48,756 nt of DNA from an uncultured Eubacteriales bacterium (GTDB lineage Bacteria; Bacillota_A; Clostridia; Peptostreptococcales; Anaerovoracaceae): contig CADATR010000002.1 in assembly GCA_902790885.1 (NCBI GenBank), positions 1 to 48,756 of the forward strand, in the 5' to 3' direction. Positions within the stretch are counted from its first letter, which is position 1; every line of letters starts with the position of its first letter. Below are positions 38,253 to 48,310 of the stretch, one piece after another. The notes beneath the pieces were generated by a model that saw nothing but the letters and a program-made list of their open reading frames with translations, did no database searches and was not told where the DNA came from. The translations under genes and the position numbers were made by a program.

Positions 38253-38344
38253 ATTATATCATCCGCTTTATCCGCAAACGCCTTTCTTTACAATATTTTA
38301 AGGCGTCCGCGGGCTTGAACGCCTCATCAGCCTTATGCTAAAAT
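38253..38344. promoter_or_regulatory. Divergent promoters with inverted repeat between cobW-like and EamA genes
   Basis: Plus strand: TTGAAC (38315-38320), 18-base spacer and extended -10 TGCTAAAAT (38336-38344) facing the EamA gene. Minus strand: perfect TATAAT (38258-38253) facing the CobW-like gene, with a poor -35 (GCGTTT). The inverted repeat ACGCCTT-N15-AAGGCGT (38278-38306) overlaps that -35, and a related GAACGCCTC follows at 38317. It could be an operator for a metal-responsive repressor; no known box is matched. Confidence 0.5.
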
Positions 38345-38377
38345 ATCGGTATGAAAAGGAACGGGATAGAGATAAAT

Positions 38378-39259
38378 ATGGATGAAAGAAAAGGTGAGAT
38401 ACTGGTAGCCATAGCGCTTGCGCTGAGGTCCAGTTCTCTTTTGTTTGGAAAGATCGCCATGCGCACCATGGGTCCCTTCCTGACCATCGGCTGCCGCTTC
38501 ACTATCGCCTTCGTTATCATCGCGATACTCTTCCGCAAGCACCTGACCAAGGTGGATGCGAAGACGATGTTCCACTGCGCTCTCATAGGCGCCACCTTCT
38601 TTTTAGCCATGCTCACCGAGATGATGGGACTTAAGACCACGCCTTCGTCCGTTACCGCTTTTCTTGAAGGAATGGTGGTAGTGCTGGTGCCTGCCCTTGC
38701 CTGCCTTATCCACAGAAGATTTCCTGACAGGATCACGGTATTTTCATCGCTGATCTGCGTGATCGGCGTCGGTTTCCTGACCCTCAAGGGCGACAGGCTC
38801 GGATTCACGAGCGGAGAGCTTCTGGTGCTTTTCGGCACCTTCTGGTACTCTCTCTCAGTGATAGTTACCGATACTGCCGCGAAGAACGACGACCTCATGG
38901 TTGTCTCGGTATATCAGCTCCTCTTCATCGCCATTTTCGGCTTCATTGGAGCCTTTATATTTGAAGACATCCGCATGCCTCAAAGCGGAAGCGAATGGGG
39001 CGCCATACTTGCGCTCGCCATTATCTGCAGCTGCGTGGGATTCACCATACAGCCTTTCGGCCAGAAGTATATAACTCCTGAGCGCGCCGGAGTGCTCGCG
39101 GTATTCAATCCTCTCACCGCAGCGATACTCGGCATCATCTTCCTCGATGAAAAAATGACCCCTTCAATGCTGTTGGGATCATTTCTCATTCTTATCTCGA
39201 TAGTCGGTCCGGCATGGCTTGAAGACCGCGCCGCGCGCAAACGTCAGACTAAAAACTGA
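38378..39259 (+). CDS. EamA-family (DMT) transporter
   Basis: A ten-span DMT protein of about 293 residues. It starts just ahead of TM1 (GEILVAIALALRSSSLLFGK) and has the EamA hallmarks TIGCRFTIAFVIIAIL, TPSSVTAFLEGMVVVLVPAL, ITPERAGVLAVFNPLTAAIL and LGIIFLDEKMTPSMLLGSFL. The promoter at 38315-38344 would start RNA near 38351, which makes ATG 38378 likelier than ATG 38351 (nine residues longer). Substrate unknown. Its 3' end overlaps the convergent mtnA-like gene by 16 bases. Confidence 0.88.
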   Translation: MDERKGEILVAIALALRSSSLLFGKIAMRTMGPFLTIGCRFTIAFVIIAILFRKHLTKVDAKTMFHCALIGATFFLAMLTEMMGLKTTPSSVTAFLEGMVVVLVPALACLIHRRFPDRITVFSSLICVIGVGFLTLKGDRLGFTSGELLVLFGTFWYSLSVIVTDTAAKNDDLMVVSVYQLLFIAIFGFIGAFIFEDIRMPQSGSEWGAILALAIICSCVGFTIQPFGQKYITPERAGVLAVFNPLTAAILGIIFLDEKMTPSMLLGSFLILISIVGPAWLEDRAARKRQTKN

Positions 39260-40299
39260 TCTTTTATTGCCTCGTATTCCGAAAGCCTGTCCGGGCTGAG
39301 CACGCCCTGATCCGTAACCACGCCTGTAACAAGCTCCGGCGGAGTGATATCGAAGGCAGGGTAGTAGCCCTTCACCTCGCGGTTCGCAGTCGGAGTCCCC
39401 ATTGCCTGAAGAACAAAATCCGGGTCTCTCATCTCTATCTTTACCGTGTCTACAGTCGGATGTCCCTGATCAGGAGTTCCGCTGACATAATACGGTATGC
39501 CGTGATATTTCGCGGCTATAGCTATCTGATATGTGCCTACTTTATTGATAACATGACCGTCACAGCAGATGACATCAGCCGCCGAGGTGAACAGATCGAT
39601 GCCTTCATTTTTCATCACGAATGCAGGCATGTTGTCTGTGATCACCGTCACATCGAATCCCATGTCGTGGCCTACGCTGGCCGTTAGCCTTGATCCCTGG
39701 AAGTACGGGCGCGTCTCAGGACAGAAAAGACGGATGTCCTTGCCCTGAAGCCTCGCCTCCTTGAGCATCTGCCCTACGATAGTCTCGGCAAAGCACTGCG
39801 TCATGACAGCTCCGTGCTCAGGAAAGAGTCCTGCAAGATATCTGCCGACCTCGCCTATGCCGGCATATCTTTCATCGTTCATGTCGATGGAGCACTGCTT
39901 TATGGCTTCGGAGACATCGGACTTGCCTTCCGCAAGAGCCTCCTTCGCGGCGTCGATGCATCTTGCCGTGATGCGTTCCATACGCCATGTGGTAGTCGGT
40001 CTCGCATGAGATATGGTGTATGCCGCATCCTCAAGATAAGCGATCTGCTCAGCCTCGCTCCTGCCCCTGCATTCATATGCCGCCAGCGCCATTCCCATGG
40101 CCGCCGCCGTATACGGACCGGCGCTCTGTGTCACCATGTCCCTAATGGCCTCAGCTACTTCCTGGTGGGTCCTGCACTCAACTTTTATCACCTCAATAGG
40201 ATAGATGCGGCGGTCGAGTATCCTTACCACGCCGTCCTCATACCAGGCGATATTCTCGTACTGAAGCATCCACGCCAGTCCCTTGTCCTGTCTTTCCAT
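39244..40299 (-). CDS. MtnA/eIF2B-alpha-like sugar-phosphate isomerase
   Basis: A 351-residue protein of the methylthioribose-1-phosphate isomerase family (aldose-to-ketose isomerisation of a 1-phosphate sugar). The N-terminal helical part (EVAEAIRDMVTQSAGPYTAA) and the C-terminal Rossmann-like part (ETRPYFQGSRLTASVGHDMG, VITDNMPAFVMK, INKVGTYQIAIAAKYHGIPYYV) fit. Catalytic Cys (about 169) and Asp (about 242) are kept, but around them the sequence is altered: MTQCFAETIVG instead of the THCNxG type, and ADVICCDGHVIN instead of ADRIAANGDVAN. No other methionine-salvage gene is near. The substrate may therefore differ from methylthioribose-1-phosphate. It follows the acyl-CoA ligase gene by 23 bases. 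Confidence 0.8.
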   Translation of the reverse strand: MERQDKGLAWMLQYENIAWYEDGVVRILDRRIYPIEVIKVECRTHQEVAEAIRDMVTQSAGPYTAAAMGMALAAYECRGRSEAEQIAYLEDAAYTISHARPTTTWRMERITARCIDAAKEALAEGKSDVSEAIKQCSIDMNDERYAGIGEVGRYLAGLFPEHGAVMTQCFAETIVGQMLKEARLQGKDIRLFCPETRPYFQGSRLTASVGHDMGFDVTVITDNMPAFVMKNEGIDLFTSAADVICCDGHVINKVGTYQIAIAAKYHGIPYYVSGTPDQGHPTVDTVKIEMRDPDFVLQAMGTPTANREVKGYYPAFDITPPELVTGVVTDQGVLSPDRLSEYEAIKDQFLV

Positions 40300-40322
40300 C
40301 GCTGACCTGCTTTCTGCTTCGT

Positions 40323-42119
40323 CTATGCCTCTTGAGCGGCTTCCTGCTCAGCTTTGCGCTTCTCTTCCTCTTCCTCCTCTAATACACGATAGGCTACTTT
40401 GCCTACAAGTGTCTTAGGGAGCTCGTCGCGGAACTCTATATCATACGGCATCGCGTATTTCGCGATGTGCTTTTTAGCGTATGCCATGAGCTCTGCCTTC
40501 AGGGCCTCTCTGCCCTCCTCTGTTGCAGGAACACCTTCAGCCGGTTTCACAAACAGCTTCACCTTCTGCATCTTATAGCTGTCAGGAACTCCAATGCAGC
40601 AGCTCATCTGCACTTTGTCGTGCGCGTCGAAGATGTTCTCGATCTGAGCCGGATAGATGTTGTAGCCGGAGGAGATTATCATTCTCTTTGCTCTTCCGCG
40701 GAAGTATATGAATCCTTCGCTGTCCATGCAGCCGAGGTCTCCGGTGTACACCCATGTAAGTCCGTCTTCGTGTTTGCGCAGCGTATCCGCAGTCTCATCA
40801 GGCATGTCCATGTAACCCTGCATCACAGTTGGGCCTGCAAGGAGGATCTCGCCTTCTTCGCCGTATGGGACTTCCTTGTCTGTGCCCGGCTCTACGATCT
40901 TGTAGTAAGTATCCGGGAACGGTATGCCTATGCTGCCTTCCTTGTGCATCTGAGGCGGAGTAAGACACGAAGCGGTGACGCACTCCGTTGTTCCGTAGCC
41001 CTCACGCACCTGCACCTTGGCATTGTGGTCGAAGAGGAACTTATCCAGCTTCTTCTTGAGCTCTACTGAAAGCGAATCTCCTCCCGAGAAAACGCCCTTG
41101 AGGCACGAGAGATCGGCGCCCTTCATTGAAGGAATTCTCAGCAGCGCTTCGTAAAGGGTCGGCACTCCCGCAATGAAATTGCATTTATACTTTGTAATCA
41201 GCTTTGCATAGCTTTTAGGTGTGAACCTCGGCACGAGTATGCATCTGCCGCCCTGCGAGAGCATGGTGTGCAGGCATACGCCCAGTCCGAATCCGTGGAA
41301 CAGAGGCATGGCCGCCAGCATCTTGTCGGCCGGGCGGAACATCGGGTTCGCCGATACCACCTGCTCGGAAAGCGCGTTGAAGTTGAGGTTGGTGAGCACT
41401 ATTCCCTTTGTAGTGCCTGTTGTGCCGCCCGAGTAAAGGATCGCGGCTGGGTCTTCAGGCTTTCTTCCCACTCTGTATTCATATCCGCAGTGTCTGCCGA
41501 GTCCCATGAAGTCAGGCCACTGGAACACAGGCGCGTCTGCCGGGATCTTCGCTATCTTGCGGCCCTCGGTGAGCATGTATCCGACCTTGATAGGCCTTGT
41601 GAGCTCATCCCTGATGCGCGCGATGATGACGTTCTGTATCTTCGTGTTTTTACGTATCGCTTCGATCTTGTGATAGAACTGGTCGAGTGTGACGACCATG
41701 ACCGAATTCGACATGTTCAGATAGTTCTCTATCTCCTTCTCCGCACTCAGCGGGTGCACCATGTTGGCGACAGCTCCCACCAGATTGACTGCGTAAAGCA
41801 TATATATGGCCTGAGGGCAGTTAGGCATTGCGATGGTGACTCTGTCATTCTCGCGTATGCCGAGTATCCTCAGCGACTTGGCGCAGAGATTGATCTGATC
41901 GACCATGTATTTGTATGTTATGTGCTTGCCCATGAAATCAAGTGCGATATTCATAGGATACTTCTTTGCTACTGCTTCTACCTTTTCATAGATAGTTCCG
42001 TTCGTGTATTCGAGAGTTTTCGGGAGATTGCCGATGCTCGCGAACCACGGTGTCTTCACTGTCTCAGGTATCGGAAACTCGATGTTTCCGTTCTCATTGA
42101 TAATACTCTTATACTCCAT
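40323..42119 (-). CDS. Acyl-CoA synthetase (AMP-forming), long-chain fatty acid type
   Basis: A 598-residue member of the adenylate-forming superfamily, activating a carboxylic acid to its CoA ester via an acyl-AMP. Motifs: ILYSGGTTGTTKGIVLTN (P-loop-like A3, near 228-245), REGYGTTECVTA (A5), YTGDLGCMDSEGFIYFRGRAKRMI (A7/A8 hinge) and LPKTLVGKVAYR with the catalytic Lys. The N-terminal region, with TIYEKVEAVAKKYPMNIALDF, is standard. The C-terminus ends in a Glu/Lys-rich tail (EEEEEEKRKAEQEA). Chain-length preference is not determinable. A short GC hairpin lies in its leader (42153-42167). Confidence 0.93.
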   Translation of the reverse strand: MEYKSIINENGNIEFPIPETVKTPWFASIGNLPKTLEYTNGTIYEKVEAVAKKYPMNIALDFMGKHITYKYMVDQINLCAKSLRILGIRENDRVTIAMPNCPQAIYMLYAVNLVGAVANMVHPLSAEKEIENYLNMSNSVMVVTLDQFYHKIEAIRKNTKIQNVIIARIRDELTRPIKVGYMLTEGRKIAKIPADAPVFQWPDFMGLGRHCGYEYRVGRKPEDPAAILYSGGTTGTTKGIVLTNLNFNALSEQVVSANPMFRPADKMLAAMPLFHGFGLGVCLHTMLSQGGRCILVPRFTPKSYAKLITKYKCNFIAGVPTLYEALLRIPSMKGADLSCLKGVFSGGDSLSVELKKKLDKFLFDHNAKVQVREGYGTTECVTASCLTPPQMHKEGSIGIPFPDTYYKIVEPGTDKEVPYGEEGEILLAGPTVMQGYMDMPDETADTLRKHEDGLTWVYTGDLGCMDSEGFIYFRGRAKRMIISSGYNIYPAQIENIFDAHDKVQMSCCIGVPDSYKMQKVKLFVKPAEGVPATEEGREALKAELMAYAKKHIAKYAMPYDIEFRDELPKTLVGKVAYRVLEEEEEEKRKAEQEAAQEA

Positions 42120-42365
42120 TCTTCTTATTTGATTCCTTCGTTAATTTCAGCCGGGCCTTCCCGGCCCACTCTGTGTGATATTCCAACTTCAGTATTCTAA
42201 CACTCTTAAGCCGTTTATGCGAGTGCAGTATTCGTATTTGGGAGACATCACAAACTCTTCTGTGATTTTTTTGTGTATTGTTAACTGATGTAATTGCGCG
42301 CATGCTCTTGAAAGATGTAAAATTGCTTGTTGTAATATAAACAGTATCATGGAGAAATGCGTCCA

Positions 42366-45300
42366 ATGCTCGAACTCAAAGGCATAACAAAAGAATATAA
42401 GACAGGTGCGGAGACCGTGCACGCCCTGAGGGGGATAGATCTCGCGTTCAGAGAAAGCGAATTCGTCTCTATACTCGGACCGTCAGGCTGCGGCAAGACC
42501 ACCATGCTGAACATCCTCGGAGGTCTCGATCAGTATACCTCCGGCGATCTTCTCATAAACGGGATAAGCACCAAGGAATACAAGGATGCTGACTGGGACG
42601 CGTATAGAAACGACACTATTGGCTTTGTATTCCAGAGCTATAACCTCATTTCGCACCAGACCGTACTGTCGAACGTTGAGCTCGCACTCACGCTTTCGGG
42701 TGTGTCCGCCGCGGAGAGAAAAAGCCGCGCAGTCAGGGCTCTCGAACAGGTGGGACTGGGTGATCAGATCAACAAGCATCCGGCCGAGATGAGCGGCGGG
42801 CAGGTGCAGCGTGTGGCAATAGCCCGTGCCCTGATAAACGATCCGGATATCATTCTGGCCGACGAGCCGACCGGTGCTCTCGATACCGAGACGAGCACGC
42901 AGGTAATGGCAATCCTCAAGGAGATATCCAGGCGCAAGCTGGTCATCATGGTCACTCACAACCCTGAGCTTGCAGAGGCATACTCGACAAGGATAGTGCG
43001 CCTGTCCGATGGTCGAGTGATAAGCGACAGCGATCCATTCGATCCGGGTATCCATGAAATCACTGAAGGCATATCCATTGAACCCGATTCCCGCAATGAA
43101 GCTGTCGGCAAATTTGCCGGGAGAGCTGCCGGACGCCGCAACAGATCGATGTCGATGGCGACCGCCCTGCATCTTTCTCTCAACAACCTCATGACCAAAA
43201 AGGCCCGCACCCTGCTTACGGCTTTCGCGGGCAGCATAGGAATAATCGGCATAGCTCTCATTCTTTCCGTTTCGAACGGATTCCAGACATATATCGATAA
43301 GCTCGAAGAAGACACTCTGTCGTCATATCCGCTTACCATAATGTCAGAGACCGCCGACATGACCTCGATGATCACGGCCTTCATGGCCAATGTCAGCGAC
43401 ACCGAGGGAGAGGAATCCGGCAACAGACTGCATGAGCAGCAGATCATGACCGACCTGCTCGCTAGCGTAGGATCCAACGACCTCGCGGCATTCAAGAAGC
43501 ACATCGACTCCAACATCGGTACGATTGGGGACTGGTTCAACTCATATCAGTACTCGTACGGACTTTCGGTCAACATATACTCGACAAACATGAAGTACGG
43601 TCCGCTGAGAGTAAGCCCGGGCTCCATAATGCAGTCATACATGAGCGGCCTGCAGCAGAGCAGCTTCTCTATGATGAACACCGATGTCTTCTTCCAGATG
43701 ATGGACAACGAGGAGCTTCTGAAATCGCAGTACAAGGTGCTCGCGGGCAAGTGGCCTGAGAAGTATGACGAGCTTCTGCTGGTGCTCGACAGCGAAGACC
43801 AGCTGAACGACTACATCGTATATACTCTCGGACTCCGCAATCCGCAGGAGCTCAAGGACATGATCAATGATGTCATGGACGGCAAGAAGGTGGAGAACAC
43901 CAACAAGCGTCTCGAGTGGACGTACGACGACTTCCTCGGCATGGAATTCGCCCTGGTGCACGCCTGCGACACATACAAGCGCAACTCCTCCTACGACGTC
44001 TGGGAAGACATGAGCGACGATGAGGACTACATGGAAGACCTCATCAAAAAGTCGGAGAAGCTCCACATTACCGGCATCGTATGCGCGAAGGAAGCCTCGG
44101 GCGCCAACGCAATGGATTCCGGCGTAGGCTATCTGCCGGCGCTCACAGAGCACATGATAGAGTACGCTGCCGATTCGGATATAGTTAAGATACAGCTGGC
44201 TGCCAAAAAGACCGATGTCTTCAGCGGCAAGACCTTCGAGGATATCCGCAACAACAACAGCGAAGGCCTCGGCTTTGATGACATGATCAGCATAGACGAG
44301 AACAAGCTGAAAAAGGCTCTCGGAGGCGACATCGATCCAAACGCGATACAGAAAGAAATAGAAAACATCGCCAAACAGGAGATCAAGGACCTCGCCGGCA
44401 ATGATTCAGCCGAGAAGATCGAAGAGGATGTGACTGCGGCTCTGACAAAAGGCTGCAGCGATATAATCGATGATCTCAAAAGTCAGGCTGATGATTCAGA
44501 GATCTTTAACGCAGACAAAGACTCAGTACAGAAGGCTCTCAGCAAGAACCTCAACACGGGCAAGCATGCACAGATCGTTAATCCGCTGCTTAACGGTTTC
44601 GCCGAGCTGATCCCAGGCATGCAGGCAGGCGTAAAGACAGCAGTGATCACCGAGGCCGTCAAGGGCGGTGCCAAGGCGGCAGGCCTTCAGGTAACGGATG
44701 AACAGGCCTCCAGGATCGCGGCTGCCCTCGCGAAGGATGGCTCGATCGACGCTGAGGCACTGACAGAAATAATGCCTGACCTCCCGGCCGCGATGGCTCC
44801 TATGATGGCCAGTGTACTGAGCGGCATCCCGTCGCAGATACCTGCATCGGCCTACAATGAAGCGCTCTTCACAGCGCTCGCTCAGACCGTTGATCCTTAT
44901 ACAACAAACAAGGACGTACAGAGCGGCATCAAGCAGTACGGTGAGGGCATCGAAATGATGCAGAACGCACAGATAGTAGGGCCTGCGCTCGGAAAGGCAG
45001 CTGCGGCGGTCGGCAAGCAGTTCAATGTAGACCCTTCGGGCATCGCCGACGCGTTTACGATGAAGATGGACGAGGATGAGATCACCAGGCTCATAACCGC
45101 CTACGTTTCGGGCGGAGCAGAGACCAGCTACGACACCAATCTGGTGAAACTCGGCTACGCGGATATCAACAAGCCGTATTCGATATCCTTCTACCTTAAA
45201 GACTTCGAGTCCAAGGAGAACTTCCTGAAGTTCATCGATGACTATAACCAGGAGATGCAGGACAGCGGCAACGATGACATGGTGATAAGCTACACGGACG

Positions 45301-45749
45301 TGACCGGCGTAATGATCAAATCCGTAAAGAACATCACCAACGCTGTCAGCTATGTGCTGATAGCATTCGTCGCTATCTCGCTGATAGTATCCTCCATAAT
45401 GATCGGAGTCATCACCTACATCTCCGTGCTGGAGCGTACCAAGGAGATCGGAATACTCCGCGCCATCGGAGCGTCAAAGAAGGATATCGCAAGGATATTC
45501 AATGCCGAGACCATCATAATCGGACTTTGTGCTGGTCTGATTGGTATAGGCGCGAGCCTGTTGCTGCTGATACCTATCAACCACATACTGTTAGGACTTA
45601 CCAAGATAGCCGCGCTCAAGGCGATACTGCCTGCGGTCGGCGGAGTGGCGCTCGTACTGATAAGCATAATCCTTACCTTCATCGCGGGACTCATCCCATC
45701 CGGAATGGCGGCCCGCAAAGATCCGGTAGTAGCGCTGCGTACGGAGTAA
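42366..45749 (+). CDS. MacB-like ABC transporter, ATPase-permease fusion with very large extracellular domain
   Basis: An about 1127-residue single-chain half-transporter. Residues 1-225 form the ATPase: [12 protein letters not shown] (Walker A), FVFQSYNLI (Q loop), [15 protein letters not shown] (signature), [13 protein letters not shown] (Walker B). Then TM1 near 280 ([20 protein letters not shown]), an extracellular region of roughly 690 residues rich in helices and Asp/Lys, and three C-terminal TMs with an FtsX signature ([23 protein letters not shown]). ATG 42366 ([14 protein letters not shown]) stands nine bases after GGAGAA; ATG 42357 is too close to it. MacB-type systems move lipoproteins or peptides or transmit force. 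Cargo unknown; regulation by a two-component system is common for the family but none is in view. Confidence 0.93.
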   Translation: MLELKGITKEYKTGAETVHALRGIDLAFRESEFVSILGPSGCGKTTMLNILGGLDQYTSGDLLINGISTKEYKDADWDAYRNDTIGFVFQSYNLISHQTVLSNVELALTLSGVSAAERKSRAVRALEQVGLGDQINKHPAEMSGGQVQRVAIARALINDPDIILADEPTGALDTETSTQVMAILKEISRRKLVIMVTHNPELAEAYSTRIVRLSDGRVISDSDPFDPGIHEITEGISIEPDSRNEAVGKFAGRAAGRRNRSMSMATALHLSLNNLMTKKARTLLTAFAGSIGIIGIALILSVSNGFQTYIDKLEEDTLSSYPLTIMSETADMTSMITAFMANVSDTEGEESGNRLHEQQIMTDLLASVGSNDLAAFKKHIDSNIGTIGDWFNSYQYSYGLSVNIYSTNMKYGPLRVSPGSIMQSYMSGLQQSSFSMMNTDVFFQMMDNEELLKSQYKVLAGKWPEKYDELLLVLDSEDQLNDYIVYTLGLRNPQELKDMINDVMDGKKVENTNKRLEWTYDDFLGMEFALVHACDTYKRNSSYDVWEDMSDDEDYMEDLIKKSEKLHITGIVCAKEASGANAMDSGVGYLPALTEHMIEYAADSDIVKIQLAAKKTDVFSGKTFEDIRNNNSEGLGFDDMISIDENKLKKALGGDIDPNAIQKEIENIAKQEIKDLAGNDSAEKIEEDVTAALTKGCSDIIDDLKSQADDSEIFNADKDSVQKALSKNLNTGKHAQIVNPLLNGFAELIPGMQAGVKTAVITEAVKGGAKAAGLQVTDEQASRIAAALAKDGSIDAEALTEIMPDLPAAMAPMMASVLSGIPSQIPASAYNEALFTALAQTVDPYTTNKDVQSGIKQYGEGIEMMQNAQIVGPALGKAAAAVGKQFNVDPSGIADAFTMKMDEDEITRLITAYVSGGAETSYDTNLVKLGYADINKPYSISFYLKDFESKENFLKFIDDYNQEMQDSGNDDMVISYTDVTGVMIKSVKNITNAVSYVLIAFVAISLIVSSIMIGVITYISVLERTKEIGILRAIGASKKDIARIFNAETIIIGLCAGLIGIGASLLLLIPINHILLGLTKIAALKAILPAVGGVALVLISIILTFIAGLIPSGMAARKDPVVALRTE

Positions 45750-45774
45750 CTCCGCTGAAGATCTTGAAAACAGC

Positions 45775-45810
45775 ATAAAAAATCCAGGCCGCAAAGCCTG
45801 GATTCTTGTT
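45775..45810. terminator. Terminator between the ABC gene and the histidine operon tail
   Basis: AATCCAGGC (45781-45789) and GCCTGGATT (45796-45804) form a 9-bp stem with a CGCAAA loop. On the minus strand it is followed by TTTTTATGC, a good terminator for the his operon; on the plus strand CTTGTT is weaker but follows the ABC gene. Confidence 0.83.
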
Positions 45811-46879
45811 ATATCAAATTCCCGTATTCGTCGAAGCCGCTTTGTATGGTGCCGGCCGCATGGCTGTCCGAGCTCAGTATGAGCACTCCGCCTTTGCTTT
45901 TTATGTAGGCGATCTGATCAGCGGCCGGGTATGGCGCTGTCCGGTATCCTCTTGAGATAGCTCCTGTGTTTATCTCGAATACCGGTCTGTCGCCGGCCTC
46001 AAGGACACCGAGTTTCTCGAGCCTGTTGCGGTAACCGTTCTTATATCTTTCGGCGCAGTCATCGAAGATGCGGTCTATCGCTCTCTTCCACGCGGCAATA
46101 TACCTTTCATCCGCGGTGTCGTAAATGACCGAAGTGTCTGCTGCAGCAGCCAGATCCGAGCAGATCCCGTAAGGGCTCTTTTTTACAAGTCTGCCGTCAT
46201 AGCCGAAGGCCCACTGCTCATTGAACTTTGTCAGAAGGTCAAAATGCCCTATTATATCGCAATCCGTTGCCGCGACTATGCCTCCGACTGTGTCAAAATA
46301 CAGTTCCGCGGCATACAGCATTTTTTCACGGCGCTCTTCCGGAGTCGCGTCCACATACGCTTCTTCTGCTGCTATTCCCGGGCACTCATCCCTGAACGCG
46401 AAGCGGCAGAGATCTTCCGGATAGTCATCTACAGGGCACCAGTCGCTGAATTTGACCAGGGCCTCAAGCTCTGCGTCAGAAGCCGCGGTCTCATCAGCCG
46501 ACGCTCCGCGGACAGAGCCGCCGGAATGCCTCGTCAGTATCTCATTGCGCTTCCTTCTGCCCTCTTCCGAGAAGACGTAATGCACGGAACCGATGTAATA
46601 ATCGTAAGGGGCCGTGTCCACATCTGAATAGCGGTCGAATTCGGTGCCGAGCAGCAGCCTGATGCTCCCGGCGTATTTCTTCTTCAGCGTGTTTATTTCA
46701 TCTATGTATTGCTGCGTAGCCGCACGGCTCATGCAGTAGCTCTGATCGTGCGGGGTAAAGGCGTGCCCCGATATGCCCGCGAAGGCAAGTCCGTTTTCGA
46801 TCGCGGAGCGCGCCATGGCCTCCGCGGTGTCCTTGCCGTCGCAGTATGTTGTGTGCATGTGAAGATCGAAATTCTGCAT
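45809..46879 (-). CDS. hisK: PHP-family histidinol-phosphatase
   Basis: A 356-residue PHP-domain phosphatase releasing phosphate from histidinol phosphate, the Bacillota alternative to HisB-type enzymes. Metal ligands are visible as DLHMHTTYCDG near residue 5-15, ISGHAFTPHD near 36-45, LGTEFDRY near 77, IGSVHYVF near 95, DIIGHFDLL near 210, and ILSSDSHAAGTIQSGFD at the end. The trinuclear metal set looks complete. It is longer than the usual 265-290 residues, mainly through the acidic insert between about 120 and 190. Its ATG overlaps the hisIE stop (TGATG), which places it firmly in histidine synthesis. Confidence 0.9.
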   Translation of the reverse strand: MQNFDLHMHTTYCDGKDTAEAMARSAIENGLAFAGISGHAFTPHDQSYCMSRAATQQYIDEINTLKKKYAGSIRLLLGTEFDRYSDVDTAPYDYYIGSVHYVFSEEGRRKRNEILTRHSGGSVRGASADETAASDAELEALVKFSDWCPVDDYPEDLCRFAFRDECPGIAAEEAYVDATPEERREKMLYAAELYFDTVGGIVAATDCDIIGHFDLLTKFNEQWAFGYDGRLVKKSPYGICSDLAAAADTSVIYDTADERYIAAWKRAIDRIFDDCAERYKNGYRNRLEKLGVLEAGDRPVFEINTGAISRGYRTAPYPAADQIAYIKSKGGVLILSSDSHAAGTIQSGFDEYGNLI

Positions 46880-47538
46880 CAGACCATCTTCTCCTGTTTG
46901 ACCTTCTTGTCTATAACGTGGCGCGAAGCCAGCTCCCTGTGGATGTCTTCAAGACTGATGCCCGCCTCATCCATCAGCACCATCACGTGGTACGCGAGGT
47001 CGGCTATCTCGTATATGGTCTCGGCGTTGTCGCCGCTCTGCTCCGCTGACTTCGCCGCGACTATCACCTCAGTCGTCTCTTCGCCAACCTTCTTGAGTAT
47101 CTTATCGAGACCCTTGTCGAACAGGTAGCTCGTATACGAGCCCTCCTTAGGTTCGGTGCGGCGCCCGTCTATAAGCTCCATAAGGCCTTCGTATGAGAAT
47201 TCCTTGAGCGATCCGCTCTCCCATACCGGGTACTCAAAGCAGGACTCAGTGCCGAGGTGACAGGCAGGTCCGTCAGGCTCCACCATCACGACAAGCGCGT
47301 CCCTGTCACAGTCCGCAGTAATGCTCACGATGTGCTGGTAGTTGCCGCTGGTCTCGCCCTTTAGCCACAGCTCCTGCCTTGAGCGGCTGTAGAAGCAGGT
47401 GAGCTCCTTCTCCATCGAGATGCGGAGACTTTCTTCGTTCATATACGCGAGAGTGAGCACTCTCTTTGTGACCGAATCCACTACTATGGCCGGGATCAGT
47501 CCCTTTTCGTCAAATTTCAGTTCGCTTATTTCTATCAT
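46879..47538 (-). CDS. hisIE: Bifunctional phosphoribosyl-AMP cyclohydrolase / phosphoribosyl-ATP pyrophosphatase
   Basis: A 219-residue fusion catalysing steps 2 and 3 of histidine synthesis. HisI domain (1-112): [46 protein letters not shown] and [11 protein letters not shown], with the zinc cysteines. HisE domain (about 125-205): [31 protein letters not shown] and [14 protein letters not shown]. It starts 13 bases after hisF and overlaps the hisK start. Confidence 0.96.
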   Translation of the reverse strand: MIEISELKFDEKGLIPAIVVDSVTKRVLTLAYMNEESLRISMEKELTCFYSRSRQELWLKGETSGNYQHIVSITADCDRDALVVMVEPDGPACHLGTESCFEYPVWESGSLKEFSYEGLMELIDGRRTEPKEGSYTSYLFDKGLDKILKKVGEETTEVIVAAKSAEQSGDNAETIYEIADLAYHVMVLMDEAGISLEDIHRELASRHVIDKKVKQEKMV

Positions 47539-47551
47539 CTGTATTTACCTT

Positions 47552-48310
47552 TTATCTTCTTACAGGGATGCCTTCCTCTGCCATACGTGCCTTGAGGTCG
47601 CTGATAGAGACCTCGCCGAAGTGGAATATTGACGCCGCAAGCCCCGCGTCTATGTCCGGAACAGCGCGGAAAAGATCGATGAAATCGTCGATGCTGCCCG
47701 CTCCGCCGCTGGCGATGACAGGCACTGACACCGCTTTGCACACGGCGTCAAGCATCTCGATGTCGAAGCCCTTCTTCACTCCGTCGGTGTCGATCGAATT
47801 CACAACCACCTCGCCGGCGCCCATGCCTACGCAGCGCTTTATCCATTCTATGGCTTCCATGCCGGTGTCATCCCTGCCGCCTCTGGAAAAGACTCTGAAC
47901 TCGCCGCCCACGCGCTTTATATCGCACGAGAGCACCACGCACTGGTCGCCGTAAAGCTTTGCCGCCTCGGTTATGATGCCCGGATTCCTGATCGCGCCGG
48001 AGTTGACGCTCACCTTGTCGGCACCGCACTTCAGAACTCTGTCGAAGTCCGCGATGCTGCTGATGCCTCCGCCTACGGTGAGCGGTATGAATACATTGGA
48101 CGCGGTCTCTGTAAGTATCTCCGTGAAGAGCTTTCGCCCTTCAGCGCTGGCTGTTATATCGTAGAATACCAGCTCATCCGCGCCCGATTTTGTATAAAGC
48201 TTTGCCATGTCGACCGGAGAGGCTACGTCGCCAAGGTTTTCAAAGTTGACGCCCTTTACGACTCTGCCGTCCTTTACGTCGAGGCACGGGATTATTCTTT
48301 TTGTTATCAT
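47552..48310 (-). CDS. hisF: Imidazole glycerol phosphate synthase cyclase subunit
   Basis: A 252-residue TIM barrel that closes the imidazole ring with ammonia delivered by HisH, giving IGP and AICAR. Catalytic Asp11 (RIIPCLDVKDGRVVKGVNF) and the second Asp (VVLSCDIKRVG near 130) are present, with phosphate sites TVGGGIS and IASGGAGS. Its ATG overlaps the hisA stop (ATGA). No hisH is within the window; it is presumably upstream. Confidence 0.96.
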   Translation of the reverse strand: MITKRIIPCLDVKDGRVVKGVNFENLGDVASPVDMAKLYTKSGADELVFYDITASAEGRKLFTEILTETASNVFIPLTVGGGISSIADFDRVLKCGADKVSVNSGAIRNPGIITEAAKLYGDQCVVLSCDIKRVGGEFRVFSRGGRDDTGMEAIEWIKRCVGMGAGEVVVNSIDTDGVKKGFDIEMLDAVCKAVSVPVIASGGAGSIDDFIDLFRAVPDIDAGLAASIFHFGEVSISDLKARMAEEGIPVRR

